NCBI GenBank assembly: GCA_016215735.1 | Contig: JACRIA010000086.1 | Location: forward strand, 1-16,495 | DNA length: 16,495 nt | Direction of reading: 5' to 3' | Source of the DNA: Candidatus Peregrinibacteria bacterium | GTDB taxonomy: Bacteria > Patescibacteriota > Gracilibacteria > UBA1369 > UBA12463 | Shown here: positions 1 to 7,128 of the stretch, one piece after another | Layout: each line of letters opens with the position of its first letter | Position numbering within the stretch: the first letter of the stretch is position 1 | Position numbers and translations under genes: made by a program | The notes under the pieces: model-generated | Database searches by the model: none | Told to the model about the DNA's origin: nothing | The model's input: the letters and a program-made list of their open reading frames with translations, nothing else

Positions 1-1
1 G

Positions 2-358
2 CGCAAAAATGAATACGCGATTTTAACGAATGAAATTATGCAAGGCGCGTTTGACATGAAAGTCAATAAGTATAAGAAGTTTAAAGGATTAGATAGGCAA
101 AATTTGCGTGATCATATGACTGACTTGGAAATTATTTTAACAATGCTTGGCGAGGCGACTACAACTGAAATCACGAAAGTCCGCGATTCAAAAGGTTTTG
201 AAAAACTTGATAAAGACGCCAAAAACGGCGGTGCGATTGCAGGAAGAACACGAAAAGATATCGAATCGCAAACCGGAAAACGTGTTTGTTCAAAGGAAAA
301 TTATCCTGGAGAACCAGAAAGCAAAAAGCGCGTGAAAAAGCCGAAAAACAAAGAGTAA
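2..358 (+). CDS. dinD: DinD-like DNA-damage-inducible protein, C-terminal part (5' end outside window)
   Basis: The frame is open from base 2 to a TAA at 356-358, giving about 118 residues, so the first Met in the window (base 38) is probably internal. The visible part begins RKNEYAILTNEIMQ and continues with KFKGLDRQNLRDHMTDLEII, MLGEATTTEI and GGAIAGRTRKDIE. This series is characteristic of the C-terminal half of DinD and related proteins. In that family an N-terminal BRO-type domain, here off the window, precedes this region. E. coli DinD is SOS-induced and acts on RecA filaments; many homologues sit in prophages or toxin-antitoxin-like settings. The tail is Lys/Glu-rich. Whether this copy is SOS-controlled cannot be told because its promoter is not in view. 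Confidence 0.85.
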   Translation, partial: RKNEYAILTNEIMQGAFDMKVNKYKKFKGLDRQNLRDHMTDLEIILTMLGEATTTEITKVRDSKGFEKLDKDAKNGGAIAGRTRKDIESQTGKRVCSKENYPGEPESKKRVKKPKNKE

Positions 359-367
359 AATAATAAC

Positions 368-559
368 ATGGAATTACCAAAAGACGGTGTCGTACAAGCA
401 GGGGATAATTCGAAAGAACGCGAAGTCACATTGCCAAACGGAGCAACAATATCAGCTGAAACACACCGAGCCATATGTTTAATGACATTGAGAGGGTTTA
501 TAAGTTTTCATGGTCCGGAATCAAGAGAGGTAAAAATGTTGGACGAAGACATACGTTGA
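368..559 (+). CDS. Small unknown protein downstream of dinD
   Basis: A 63-residue ATG-to-TGA frame begins 9 bases after the dinD stop on the same strand and ends 4 bases before the convergent proB stop. The protein is polar (MELPKDGVVQAGDNSKE at the start), with no signal peptide, membrane helix or motif that I recognise. There is no Shine-Dalgarno sequence, but this is the norm in the window. Its position fills the gap exactly, which favours a real dinD-linked gene. The short length, and a second overlapping frame at 475-681, leave open that it is a decayed remnant or not coding. Confidence 0.4.
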   Translation: MELPKDGVVQAGDNSKEREVTLPNGATISAETHRAICLMTLRGFISFHGPESREVKMLDEDIR

Positions 560-563
560 TGAT

Positions 564-1667
564 TTATAAAATCACCATATTATCTCTGTGTATGGCTTCT
601 TCCTCAAACCCGACTCCAAAAATTTTGCACGCATCCGGCGTTTTGCAGCCTTTGATTTTTCCAAGATCGTTCGAAGAATAATTTGATTGGCCGAGGCCGA
701 GCAATTTTCCATGCGGTCCGATAATTTCCACAAAATCTCCGCGTGAAAATTTGCCGCGCACGTCAATTATTCCGACAGGGAGCAAACTTTTTCCGCCAGT
801 TTTAAGAGGCGCGACAGTACATTCATTCACAATAATCGCACAGCCGGATTTTACCTGCGATTTAAACCAATTTTGCCTGCTTGTGTGCTTTTCCGTTGAA
901 GGATAAATGACAGTGCAGTCGCATTTTTCGCCGGAAATAATTTTGCGCAAAATATTTTCATCTGTTCCAGCCGCTATATAAGTTTTAATTCCGCTTCTAG
1001 CCGTGAATTCCGCAGCCGCGAGTTTACTTGCCATTCCGCCGAGACTTTTTTTACTTTCCGCGCCTTTCGCGAATTTTTTCAACCCCGCGTCAATATTTCT
1101 AATTTCGCGAATCAGCTCTGCTTTTGGATTTTTTGTCGGATCATCAGTATAAAAGCCTTTCACAGTAGTCAAAATTATCAAACTATCCGCGCCAACCATC
1201 GCAGCCAATTTTGCAGACAAATTATCATTATCGCCGAATTTTATTTCAGCATAAGCGGTCACATCATTTTCATTGATAATCGGAATCACATCAAAACGCA
1301 TCAGCAAATCTAAAGTATTGCGCGTGTTTATAAAAGATTCGCGATTTTTGAAATCAAGATTTGTTAATAAAACCTGTGCCGTCGCAATGTTGTGGCGGCT
1401 GAACAAATTTCTATAAACATTCATCAAAATTCCTTGTCCAACAGCCGCGAGCGCCTGCTTGCAGGGAATATTGTCCTCGCGCTTGAAAACAAGTTCACTT
1501 CTTCCAGAAGCAACAGCGCCGGATGTGACGATTAACACTTTTGCGCCGGATTTTTTGAGCTCTGCGATTTGTTTAACGAAAGATTTCAGAAAATCAGTGT
1601 CAAGCGAGTTGTTTTCTTTCGTGACCAGCGCAGTGCCAACTTTTATAACTATTGTTTTGAATTTCAC
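564..1667 (-). CDS. proB: Glutamate 5-kinase with C-terminal PUA domain
   Basis: Phosphorylates L-glutamate with ATP to gamma-glutamyl phosphate, the first step of proline synthesis, in the cytoplasm. The 367 residues match the full-length bacterial enzyme. Amino-acid-kinase landmarks are VIKVGTALV (7-15), VTSGAVASG (48-55), IPIINENDV (128-136), FGDNDNLSAKLA (144-155) and the late loop LGGMASKLAAAE (209-220). A PUA domain follows from about 272, with LLPVGI and the terminal HRDNMV found in E. coli-type ProB. The start is GTG, chosen because the kinase motif begins six residues later and no better in-frame ATG lies upstream. No proA or proC is in view, so whether a full proline pathway exists is open. 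No Shine-Dalgarno sequence precedes the start. Confidence 0.95.
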   Translation of the reverse strand: MKFKTIVIKVGTALVTKENNSLDTDFLKSFVKQIAELKKSGAKVLIVTSGAVASGRSELVFKREDNIPCKQALAAVGQGILMNVYRNLFSRHNIATAQVLLTNLDFKNRESFINTRNTLDLLMRFDVIPIINENDVTAYAEIKFGDNDNLSAKLAAMVGADSLIILTTVKGFYTDDPTKNPKAELIREIRNIDAGLKKFAKGAESKKSLGGMASKLAAAEFTARSGIKTYIAAGTDENILRKIISGEKCDCTVIYPSTEKHTSRQNWFKSQVKSGCAIIVNECTVAPLKTGGKSLLPVGIIDVRGKFSRGDFVEIIGPHGKLLGLGQSNYSSNDLGKIKGCKTPDACKIFGVGFEEEAIHRDNMVIL

Positions 1668-1703
1668 GATTTTTAATATACATAAAAAACCGCATGAAAT
1701 CCC

Positions 1704-1732
1704 TTGACAAATATAAAATTATATATAATAAT
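1704..1732 (+). promoter_or_regulatory. Sigma-70-like promoter for the 82-aa orphan gene
   Basis: A perfect -35 box TTGACA at 1704-1709 is followed after 17 bp by AATAAT (1727-1732), within an AT run that also contains TATAAT at 1724-1729. The expected transcription start, near 1736-1740, lies only 0-5 bases before the ATG at 1741, so the mRNA would be leaderless or nearly so. The site lies between divergent proB and the orphan gene. Confidence 0.7.
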
Positions 1733-1740
1733 TAAGGCCT

Positions 1741-1989
1741 ATGGAATTTAACAAACTGCCTGAAAACTTTAAAGATACGCAAAAAAGACGCACTGAATTT
1801 ACAAACACGGCTGAAAAATTAGAATATGATGCGCGAAATCTAATTAACTTCGCGCGAAAAATATTCAAAGAAACAGGCGTATCGGTGAATCCGATTTTTT
1901 TAGCAACTAGGAAAGATGACGACATTGACAGTTTAAGAAAAACCATAGCAACATGTTTAAAAAATTTTTCATTAATCAAAAAACGCTAA
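1741..1989 (+). CDS. 82-aa unknown protein
   Basis: ATG to TAA, 82 residues, rich in Lys, Asn and Phe, with no Trp or Cys-pair motif and no signal peptide or membrane helix. The middle (about 18-45) and the C-terminal part (about 61-80) look helical and amphipathic. I do not recognise the family. Support for its being real: a strong consensus promoter aimed at its ATG, a clean fit between divergent proB and convergent purL, and a hairpin just after its stop. There is no Shine-Dalgarno sequence; translation would start on a near-leaderless mRNA. Confidence 0.65.
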   Translation: MEFNKLPENFKDTQKRRTEFTNTAEKLEYDARNLINFARKIFKETGVSVNPIFLATRKDDDIDSLRKTIATCLKNFSLIKKR

Positions 1990-1994
1990 AATAC

Positions 1995-2030
1995 CGCACT
2001 GAGTTCAGTTAAGCGCGTAATTGTTATTTT
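1995..2030. terminator. Candidate bidirectional terminator between the 82-aa gene and purL
   Basis: Arms ACTGA (1998-2002) and TCAGT (2005-2009) pair across a 2-base centre, so the top pairs would open into a wider loop. They are flanked by CGC (1995-1997) and GCG (2013-2015) with a 3-base bulge. T-rich DNA follows to about 2036 on the plus strand, and A-rich DNA lies on the other side. The stem is modest, so termination is only probable. Confidence 0.4.
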
Positions 2031-4429
2031 AATTTATCCCGCAGTCCATCCAGCCACGCTTTCGCCAATTTTTTAACTGGCAAATTTATTAATTTTTTTC
2101 GTCCATTCAAAATTGTATAAACGCCGGCCTTTGTCCGCCCTATCTCATAAACCGGTACACCACTTTTCTTAAAAAGTTCGAGAATTTTATCCTGCGATTT
2201 TTTATCAATTTCAACAACAAAACCACCAGTTTGCGAAAATAATTTTTTATCCGGCCGCAGTTTTTTGTCCGGCACATGCGCCAAATTCACCTCAATCCCA
2301 ATACCTCCGTCCCCGCGTCCGCCAAAACACATTTCTGCCAATGTCACAGCAAATCCGCCTTCAGAAATGTCATGCGCCGCCAAAACAAGTCCCGTTTGAA
2401 TCGCATCAGTTAACGCAGCCATTTCTTTCATAACTTCAGCGCCGTCCGGCTGCGGCACATTTTTGCCGAGATAGCCCGTACCCCCGTCCCTCTTTTTCAC
2501 CCCCGTCCCCAAATACTCGCTCCCGCCGCATTCATCTTTTCTCGCACCAATTAAATAAAGCAGACTGCCGCGGCTTTTTAATTTCATTGTAATCGCGCGT
2601 CTGTAATCAGGCATCACTCCGCAGCAGCAAATAACAGCGCTCGGCGCGACTCTTCCGCTCGGACTTTCATTATACAAACTCACATTTCCGGAAATAACTG
2701 GGACAGACCAAACCGGATAATCTTTCAATTTCACAGATTTCAAAGCGTCCGCGATTCCATTTATTCCTTCGACCAATTCATTCATACTTTCAGGATATTC
2801 AGGATTTCCATAATTCAAGCAATCAGTAATCGCCGCTGGATAAGCGCCTACACAAGCCACATTTCTCATTGATTCAATTACCGCATTATATCCCTGCCAA
2901 TAAGAACTAATCGCACCGTATTCAGAATTTCCATCAGCTTTTAAAGCAACGCCAACGCACTTTTTGTCTTCTGGAATATTTTCATCCACCAGCGGTGTAA
3001 TCACGCTAGCATCTGCCTCTCCCGCTTCAATATACACAAATCCTTGCACCTGTTTATCATATTTTTCATACGCAACTTTTCTGCATGCGATATTTTCCGA
3101 TGCTAAAAGTTTCAGCAAAATTTCGCCCAAATTTTTTGGCATATTAAAACGCGGCTCTATCAAGCGTTTTTTTAACGGCTCATACGGACGATTATATTTA
3201 AAACCTTCTGTCAAATGTTCCGCTTTACTATCGCAAACCACAACGCCGCGATATTTAATTACATAATTTCCTTTTATAACTTTTCCAACTTTTGTCGCAC
3301 ACGCATTTTCCGCGACTGATCCCATTTTCCATTTTTTATTGTAATGATCAAGAATCACAGACGAAATAGCAGGATCACAGCACCACATCATTCTTTCCTG
3401 TGTTTCAGCGCAGGAAATCACATGCGGCTCTAGTATATATTTGCGGCCTCCGGCCGTGTTATACGCGGTGTTTACTTTATCCAAATCCATTTCCGCGCCA
3501 AGTCCGACTTTCGAAACCATTTCAACGCTCGAACAAACAAAACCGCCCGCGCCCAAATCTTTAAACGCGATTTTAGAAATCCAGCCATGCTCTTTTAATG
3601 TTTTAAATAAATCATAAGTGCTCGCAAGCAAATGTCTTTTTAAAAATGGATTCGGTTCCTGCACAGCTGATTTTTTGGCTTCTTTCTGCAATTCATCAAG
3701 TTTTGTGGAAGCAAAAGCCGCGCCGCCCATTCCGCTTCCATCAGTCGCTTTTCCAACTAAAATAAATTCATAACCTTTTTCCGCCGCGTCCTTCGGCACA
3801 TAAGAATGGATTAATTCGCTCTCGCGCAGAAGGCCAACCGAAACAACATTCACCAAACAATTATCATTGTAGGATTTATGAAAATAAATATCGCCGCCAA
3901 GATTTGGAACTCCGATCGGATTGCCATAACCAGAAATTCCAGAAATTACGCCGTTCGCAACCCATCGCGCCGTATGATCAGTAATTTCGCCGAATCGCAG
4001 GGGATCGAGCGAACCAATTACGCGTCCGCCCATGCACAAAACATCGCGCACAAGTCCGCCGATTCCGGTCGCCGCTCCTTCATAAGGCACAACCTGCGAT
4101 GGGTGATTATGGCTTTCATGCGCCATTATCAAGCCGTATCGATCGTTCCCGACTTCGCAAATTTCAACAACGCCGGAATCTTCGCCAGGCCCAAGAATAA
4201 CATTTGGCGCGTCAACCGGAAAAAGCCCAAGATGTCTGCGTGAACTTTTATACGAACAATGCTCCGAACCCTGAATACTAAAAATTGTGGCTTCTGTGAG
4301 CGTCGGATTTCGGCCTAATAATTCCGGTACATGCCGCGCTTCTTCAATGCTCAAGCCAAGCTTGTGTTCTTTCAAAATCTGCGCAAGCTGTGTGTCGTTT
4401 GATTTTTGGAATTCAAGCAAATTCTCCAT
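2024..4429 (-). CDS. purL: Phosphoribosylformylglycinamidine (FGAM) synthase, PurL
   Basis: Converts FGAR to FGAM with ATP in step 4 of de novo purine synthesis. The 801 residues are somewhat longer than the usual small-type PurL (about 720-750). There is no glutaminase domain, so it should need PurQ and PurS from elsewhere. Landmarks: GSEHCSYKSSRRHLGLF (about 54-70), ESHNHPSQVVPYEGAATG (105-122), KDLGAGGFVCSS (289-300), a second half with DCLNYGNPEYPES (535-547) and VISGNVSLYNES (577-588), and AAHDISEGGFAV (683-694). An in-frame upstream ATG at 4486 would add 19 residues, but that extension overlaps the divergent gene's control region, so the ATG at 4429, just after an extended -10 box, is preferred. 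Extra Gly-rich segments near 640-654 and 702-710 are encoded by G-rich repeat units. Confidence 0.93.
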   Translation of the reverse strand: MENLLEFQKSNDTQLAQILKEHKLGLSIEEARHVPELLGRNPTLTEATIFSIQGSEHCSYKSSRRHLGLFPVDAPNVILGPGEDSGVVEICEVGNDRYGLIMAHESHNHPSQVVPYEGAATGIGGLVRDVLCMGGRVIGSLDPLRFGEITDHTARWVANGVISGISGYGNPIGVPNLGGDIYFHKSYNDNCLVNVVSVGLLRESELIHSYVPKDAAEKGYEFILVGKATDGSGMGGAAFASTKLDELQKEAKKSAVQEPNPFLKRHLLASTYDLFKTLKEHGWISKIAFKDLGAGGFVCSSVEMVSKVGLGAEMDLDKVNTAYNTAGGRKYILEPHVISCAETQERMMWCCDPAISSVILDHYNKKWKMGSVAENACATKVGKVIKGNYVIKYRGVVVCDSKAEHLTEGFKYNRPYEPLKKRLIEPRFNMPKNLGEILLKLLASENIACRKVAYEKYDKQVQGFVYIEAGEADASVITPLVDENIPEDKKCVGVALKADGNSEYGAISSYWQGYNAVIESMRNVACVGAYPAAITDCLNYGNPEYPESMNELVEGINGIADALKSVKLKDYPVWSVPVISGNVSLYNESPSGRVAPSAVICCCGVMPDYRRAITMKLKSRGSLLYLIGARKDECGGSEYLGTGVKKRDGGTGYLGKNVPQPDGAEVMKEMAALTDAIQTGLVLAAHDISEGGFAVTLAEMCFGGRGDGGIGIEVNLAHVPDKKLRPDKKLFSQTGGFVVEIDKKSQDKILELFKKSGVPVYEIGRTKAGVYTILNGRKKLINLPVKKLAKAWLDGLRDKLK
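2479..2510. repeat. G-rich short repeat units inside purL
   Basis: Two close units read on the purL coding strand as GGGGACGGGGGTG (2498-2510) and GGGACGGGGGTA (2480-2491). A weaker third, GGGGACGGAGGTAT, lies at 2303-2316. The plus-strand 16-mer at 2479-2494 recurs exactly at 9660-9675. In purL the units encode Gly/Asp/Thr-rich residues, including RDGGTG and LGTGV. Confidence 0.6.
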
Positions 4430-4438
4430 TGCAAAAAG

Positions 4439-4447
4439 ATTATAACA
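4439..4447 (-). promoter_or_regulatory. Extended -10 promoter of purL
   Basis: On the minus strand TGTTATAAT gives a perfect TATAAT (4439-4444) with the TGN extension (4445-4447). A -35 box is weak (TATGTT at 17 bp), as is common with extended -10 sites. The expected start, near 4432, leaves a leader of about 3 bases before the ATG at 4429. Confidence 0.6.
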
Positions 4448-4453
4448 AAAAGC

Positions 4454-4482
4454 TTGCGAAAAACATAAATCATTGTTAACAT
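4454..4482 (+). promoter_or_regulatory. Possible promoter of the nucleoside phosphorylase gene
   Basis: TTGCGA (4454-4459), 17 bp, then TAACAT (4477-4482), each 4 of 6 to consensus. The expected start, near 4489, leaves about 8 bases before the ATG at 4497. It overlaps the spacer region of the purL promoter on the other strand. Confidence 0.35.
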
Positions 4483-4496
4483 TCACCCCTACAATT

Positions 4497-5543
4497 ATGG
4501 AAAATTCAAAAGAACATTATGGTTATGACGATGCTTCACGTGCTTGCGGCTTTGTCACAAACAAATTGGTGCAAGCCGGCCTTAACCCTGATAATGTAAA
4601 AAACGCTATTATAATCGGTTCCGGATTAGGCAGTTTTACAAAAGATCATGTAGATTCTTCATCAGTTAAAATTCCATTTAACGAAATTTTCGCAAACATT
4701 AATATAGAAGGCAGAAAAGAGGGGGTTGAAGGCCATGCCAAACAGCTTGTTATTGGGCCATTAAATGGAGAATTAGCTGATAAATTAATTATTGCGCAAG
4801 ACGGCAGAGAACATCCTTATGAAGGCATTTCTATCAGAAGAGCTGTATTTTGGCTTAGAATCATGCAGCTTTTAGGAGTTGAAACTTTGCTTGGTTCTAA
4901 TGCTATAGGCATAGTAACTCCAAAAACGCTGCAAGTTCTTCCATCTCTTATACTTGTACACAGTCATCGCGATTTCGCTGATGATAATCCGCTAGTCGGT
5001 AATAATGATGATAGATTCGGACCAAGATTTCCTCATTCAGGAGATTTGTATCCAGCAAAAACAAGAAAACTTGTACAGGAAGTTGCGGCAAAATTAGATA
5101 TACCCCTCAAACAAGGTACATTATTCAGATTTAAAGGTCCGGAATATGAAAGCCGCGAGACAATATACGATCTTAGGGGAATATTAGAAAATATTTGGAG
5201 AAACGGAGCTTTACAGCTAGGGGAAGATAGATTTACAGGAGAATCAGTAGGTGCTGTAGGGATGTCTTCCACTTACGAACATTTAGTTGCACAGCACGCT
5301 TCTCAATCCGAATACCACAAAGCATTTCATAAACACAGAGCGCATATTTCCGCTGCTACAAATTATGCTGCAGGGCTTGGACCAGACGGACCGGTTCCTG
5401 AACCCACTCATGAAGAAGTAAAAAGAATGGGTTGTTTGGTAGAAGAACGATTTGGAAAATTGGCCAGAGAGGTAATTTTGGAAATGCAAAAAGCGCTTCA
5501 ACAGTATCAGCAAAACTGCCAACCAGAAATAAAAAGCAAATAA
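4497..5543 (+). CDS. Purine nucleoside phosphorylase (trimeric PNP/MTAP family)
   Basis: Cleaves purine nucleosides with phosphate to base plus ribose 1-phosphate (salvage, cytoplasm). From the ATG at 4497 it has 348 residues, longer than the usual 270-290. Landmarks: IIGSGLGSF (39-47), a GVEGHAKQLVIG segment (76-87), GREHPYEG (103-110), SNAIGIV (134-140), GPEYES (214-219) and VGMSS (254-258). The late AATNYAAG (about 286-293) carries Asn where MTA phosphorylases carry Asp, which favours 6-oxopurines such as inosine and guanosine over MTA. A segment around 150-180, DDNPLVGNNDDRFGPRF, fits the family's substrate loop. An upstream in-frame ATG at 4473 would overlap the purL promoter region; the ATG at 4497 fits the family start better. 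It is divergent from purL and convergent with rpsR. Confidence 0.88.
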   Translation: MENSKEHYGYDDASRACGFVTNKLVQAGLNPDNVKNAIIIGSGLGSFTKDHVDSSSVKIPFNEIFANINIEGRKEGVEGHAKQLVIGPLNGELADKLIIAQDGREHPYEGISIRRAVFWLRIMQLLGVETLLGSNAIGIVTPKTLQVLPSLILVHSHRDFADDNPLVGNNDDRFGPRFPHSGDLYPAKTRKLVQEVAAKLDIPLKQGTLFRFKGPEYESRETIYDLRGILENIWRNGALQLGEDRFTGESVGAVGMSSTYEHLVAQHASQSEYHKAFHKHRAHISAATNYAAGLGPDGPVPEPTHEEVKRMGCLVEERFGKLAREVILEMQKALQQYQQNCQPEIKSK

Positions 5544-5589
5544 ACCTCTGCACGCGCCATATTTTCTGTAACGTTGCGGCGAGTTGACA

Positions 5590-5802
5590 TTATCTCACAA
5601 ACCTTAGCATTCCCATTATTCTCGCCTTTTTTATCGCGCTTGCAAGCATTTTTTGGTGTTTCAGGCATGTGCCGCTGTAATACCTTGGCGTGATTTTTGC
5701 GTATTTCGTGACAAACCCGCGCAAGAGCCGGATATTTTTATAATCAACATAGGCAGCTTGGTTCGCGCAGAGTTTACATTTTCTATTTTGATATGTTGAC
5801 AT
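5590..5802 (-). CDS. rpsR: 30S ribosomal protein bS18
   Basis: A 70-residue, basic small-subunit protein that pairs with S6 on the platform of the 30S subunit. The core RKCKLCANQAAYVDYKN (7-23), the VTKYAKITPRYYSGTC segment (31-46) and the final KARIMGMLRFV match bS18 and cover the whole usual length. Cysteines at 9, 12 and 46 resemble the zinc-type Cys set seen in some S18 proteins. It is last in the rpsF-ssb-rpsR operon, 28 bases after ssb, with no Shine-Dalgarno sequence before its ATG. No rplI follows, unlike in many bacteria. Confidence 0.95.
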   Translation of the reverse strand: MSTYQNRKCKLCANQAAYVDYKNIRLLRGFVTKYAKITPRYYSGTCLKHQKMLASAIKKARIMGMLRFVR

Positions 5803-5830
5803 AAATTAGAAGTTATTGCGGCGCCGGATT

Positions 5831-6289
5831 TTAGGCGCTTTCTTCTTTTGCTGTTTCCTCCAGAAACTCATCAAGTCCGGTTTCATCAACAGCCGGCGCA
5901 GTTTCAACAAGCACATTTTCTTCAGTGGCTGCGCCCTCTGCCGCGCCCTCGGGTTTCGGCCGTTTTTCAAGAATAATAATATCCTGCACAACGACTTCTG
6001 TGCGGAATTTTTTCGTATTGTCCGGAAGCAGAATCATACGCGTCTTCAAATATCCTTCAAGATAAACAAGCTTGCCCTTTTTGAGCAATTGCACGCAGAT
6101 TTCAGCGAGCCGCGCCCACGCAACTATTTCATGAAATTCCGTTGACGTGTGTTTTTGGCCGTCTTTTGTGGCCCATTCGCGGTTCGTGGCAACGCCGAAT
6201 GTCGCAATCGGCTGTCCGCTTTTTGTTGTTTTGAGTTCAGGATCGCGCGTGAGATTTCCGATAATGAACACTTTGTTTACGTTTCGCAT
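5831..6289 (-). CDS. ssb: Single-stranded DNA-binding protein
   Basis: Binds single-stranded DNA during replication, repair and recombination. The 152 residues comprise an OB fold (about 1-110: NVNKVFIIGNLTRDPELK, TKSGQPIATFGVATNREW, EFHEIVAWARLAEIC, KGKLVYLEGYLKTR) and an acidic, Ala/Glu-rich tail (111-152). The tail ends EETAKEESA and lacks the DDDIPF-type tip that most bacterial SSBs use to recruit partner proteins; DETGLDEFLEE is the nearest acidic-hydrophobic stretch. It sits between rpsF and rpsR, as in many bacteria, and is presumably co-transcribed with them. The ATG was chosen because the family begins with this N-terminal strand. Confidence 0.95.
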   Translation of the reverse strand: MRNVNKVFIIGNLTRDPELKTTKSGQPIATFGVATNREWATKDGQKHTSTEFHEIVAWARLAEICVQLLKKGKLVYLEGYLKTRMILLPDNTKKFRTEVVVQDIIILEKRPKPEGAAEGAATEENVLVETAPAVDETGLDEFLEETAKEESA

Positions 6290-6346
6290 AGATTTAGTTG
6301 GTTATTGATAGCCGCGGCCTCGCGGGTTTCGCAGGCAGGGCTGGTG

Positions 6347-7051
6347 TTAAATTGTGATATCAGGATTGTCCATAATTTGTTTAAGTTTCGCGTCAAGTTC
6401 GTCAAGATCTTCCTTTTGTTTTTTCTTTTGTTCTTTAGTCGGCGCTTCCGCAGCTTTTTCTTCTGCAGCAGGCGCTGCGGCTTCTTTTTCGGCTTCCACG
6501 GGTACTGCTTTTGCCTCCGCTGGCGCTTCTTTGTGTTCCGCAACTTCTTCTTTTTTTGCCTCCGCTCGCGCTCCGGTCTTTTTGACTGGTTTTTCCACAA
6601 CTTTTTTCGGCGCAATTTTTGCCAATCGTTTTTCCGCTTTCTTTTCCTCTTCAGCGACTTTTTCTTCTTCGGCTTTTTGTTCGAGCCTTTCGATTTCCTT
6701 TGCCTCTGCTTCATATTCTTTCAAAGTTTTTAGAGCATAGCTGACTGGAGTTTTCATTAACATATGGCGCAAAATCATGTTATCCAAAAACAGCATTTTC
6801 TCAAGCTCCGCGATTTTACTTCTTTCTTCAAAATTAAAATTCACGACAAAATAAATTCCGCGCTCCTGTTTTTTGATTCTAAAAGCCATCTCATGCATTC
6901 CCCAATTATCCTCAGCTGTTATTTTTCCGCCGCTAGAAGTGATCGCGTGTTTAATTTCATCAAGTTTTTTTGTTGAATCAGCCTCGCCAATATCAGGCGA
7001 AACAATAAATATTAATTCGTATGATTGTACGTCAGAAAGCAATCGCGCCAT
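6347..7051 (-). CDS. rpsF: 30S ribosomal protein bS6 with long charged tail
   Basis: Small-subunit platform protein that binds S18. Residues 8-110 form the S6 fold: VQSYELIFIVSPDIGE, ITSSGGKITAEDNWGMHEMAFRI with the family's conserved Trp, RGIYFVVNFNF, and LEKMLFLDNMILRHMLMK. Standard S6 is about 95-135 residues; this one has 234. The extra region, about 111-234, is almost entirely Ala, Lys, Glu and Pro, starts as a likely coiled coil (KEYEAEAKEIERLEQKAEE) and ends with DELDAKLKQIMDNPDITI. It reads as one continuous frame with no sign of a frameshift. First gene of the rpsF-ssb-rpsR operon; the leader before it holds two hairpins. Confidence 0.94.
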   Translation of the reverse strand: MARLLSDVQSYELIFIVSPDIGEADSTKKLDEIKHAITSSGGKITAEDNWGMHEMAFRIKKQERGIYFVVNFNFEERSKIAELEKMLFLDNMILRHMLMKTPVSYALKTLKEYEAEAKEIERLEQKAEEEKVAEEEKKAEKRLAKIAPKKVVEKPVKKTGARAEAKKEEVAEHKEAPAEAKAVPVEAEKEAAAPAAEEKAAEAPTKEQKKKQKEDLDELDAKLKQIMDNPDITI

Positions 7052-7076
7052 ATTTTTTGGTTTAAAGAATATTTTG

Positions 7077-7094
7077 GCCCCGCCTTGGCGGGGC
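7077..7094. repeat. GC-rich perfect hairpin in the rpsF leader (copy 1)
   Basis: Arms GCCCCGCC (7077-7084) and GGCGGGGC (7087-7094) around TT, followed by TG. A nearly identical hairpin occurs at 14626-14642, also followed by TG. In the rpsF mRNA it would fold 25 bases before the start codon. The minus-strand sequence after it has no clean U-run, so it is a poor terminator for that direction. Confidence 0.65.
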
Positions 7095-7104
7095 TGTTCT
7101 TTGA

Positions 7105-7128
7105 GTCGCCCCGAAACTTCGAAGCGAC
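7105..7128 (-). promoter_or_regulatory. Second hairpin in the rpsF leader
   Basis: In the rpsF mRNA, GUCGC (7128-7124) pairs with GCGAC (7109-7105). Two U-G wobble pairs and CGAA/UUCG continue the stem, giving about 10-11 pairs with a short loop. Together with the hairpin at 7077-7094 it makes a structured leader of roughly 87 bases, while other promoters here predict leaders below 20. Autoregulation by S6:S18 is known in other bacteria, but I cannot point to the CCG bulge typical of that element. Confidence 0.45.

Noticed and set aside
560..574. Hairpin TGATTT/AAATCA between the 63-aa ORF and proB as a terminator
   Set aside because: The stem is short and AT-only in the centre, and it overlaps the proB stop codon; too weak to call.
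6277..6740. Long Lys/Arg-rich and Phe/Ser-rich open frames across the rpsF tail
   Set aside because: They are by-products of the repetitive Ala/Lys/Glu codons of rpsF; the S6 frame is clearly the coding one.
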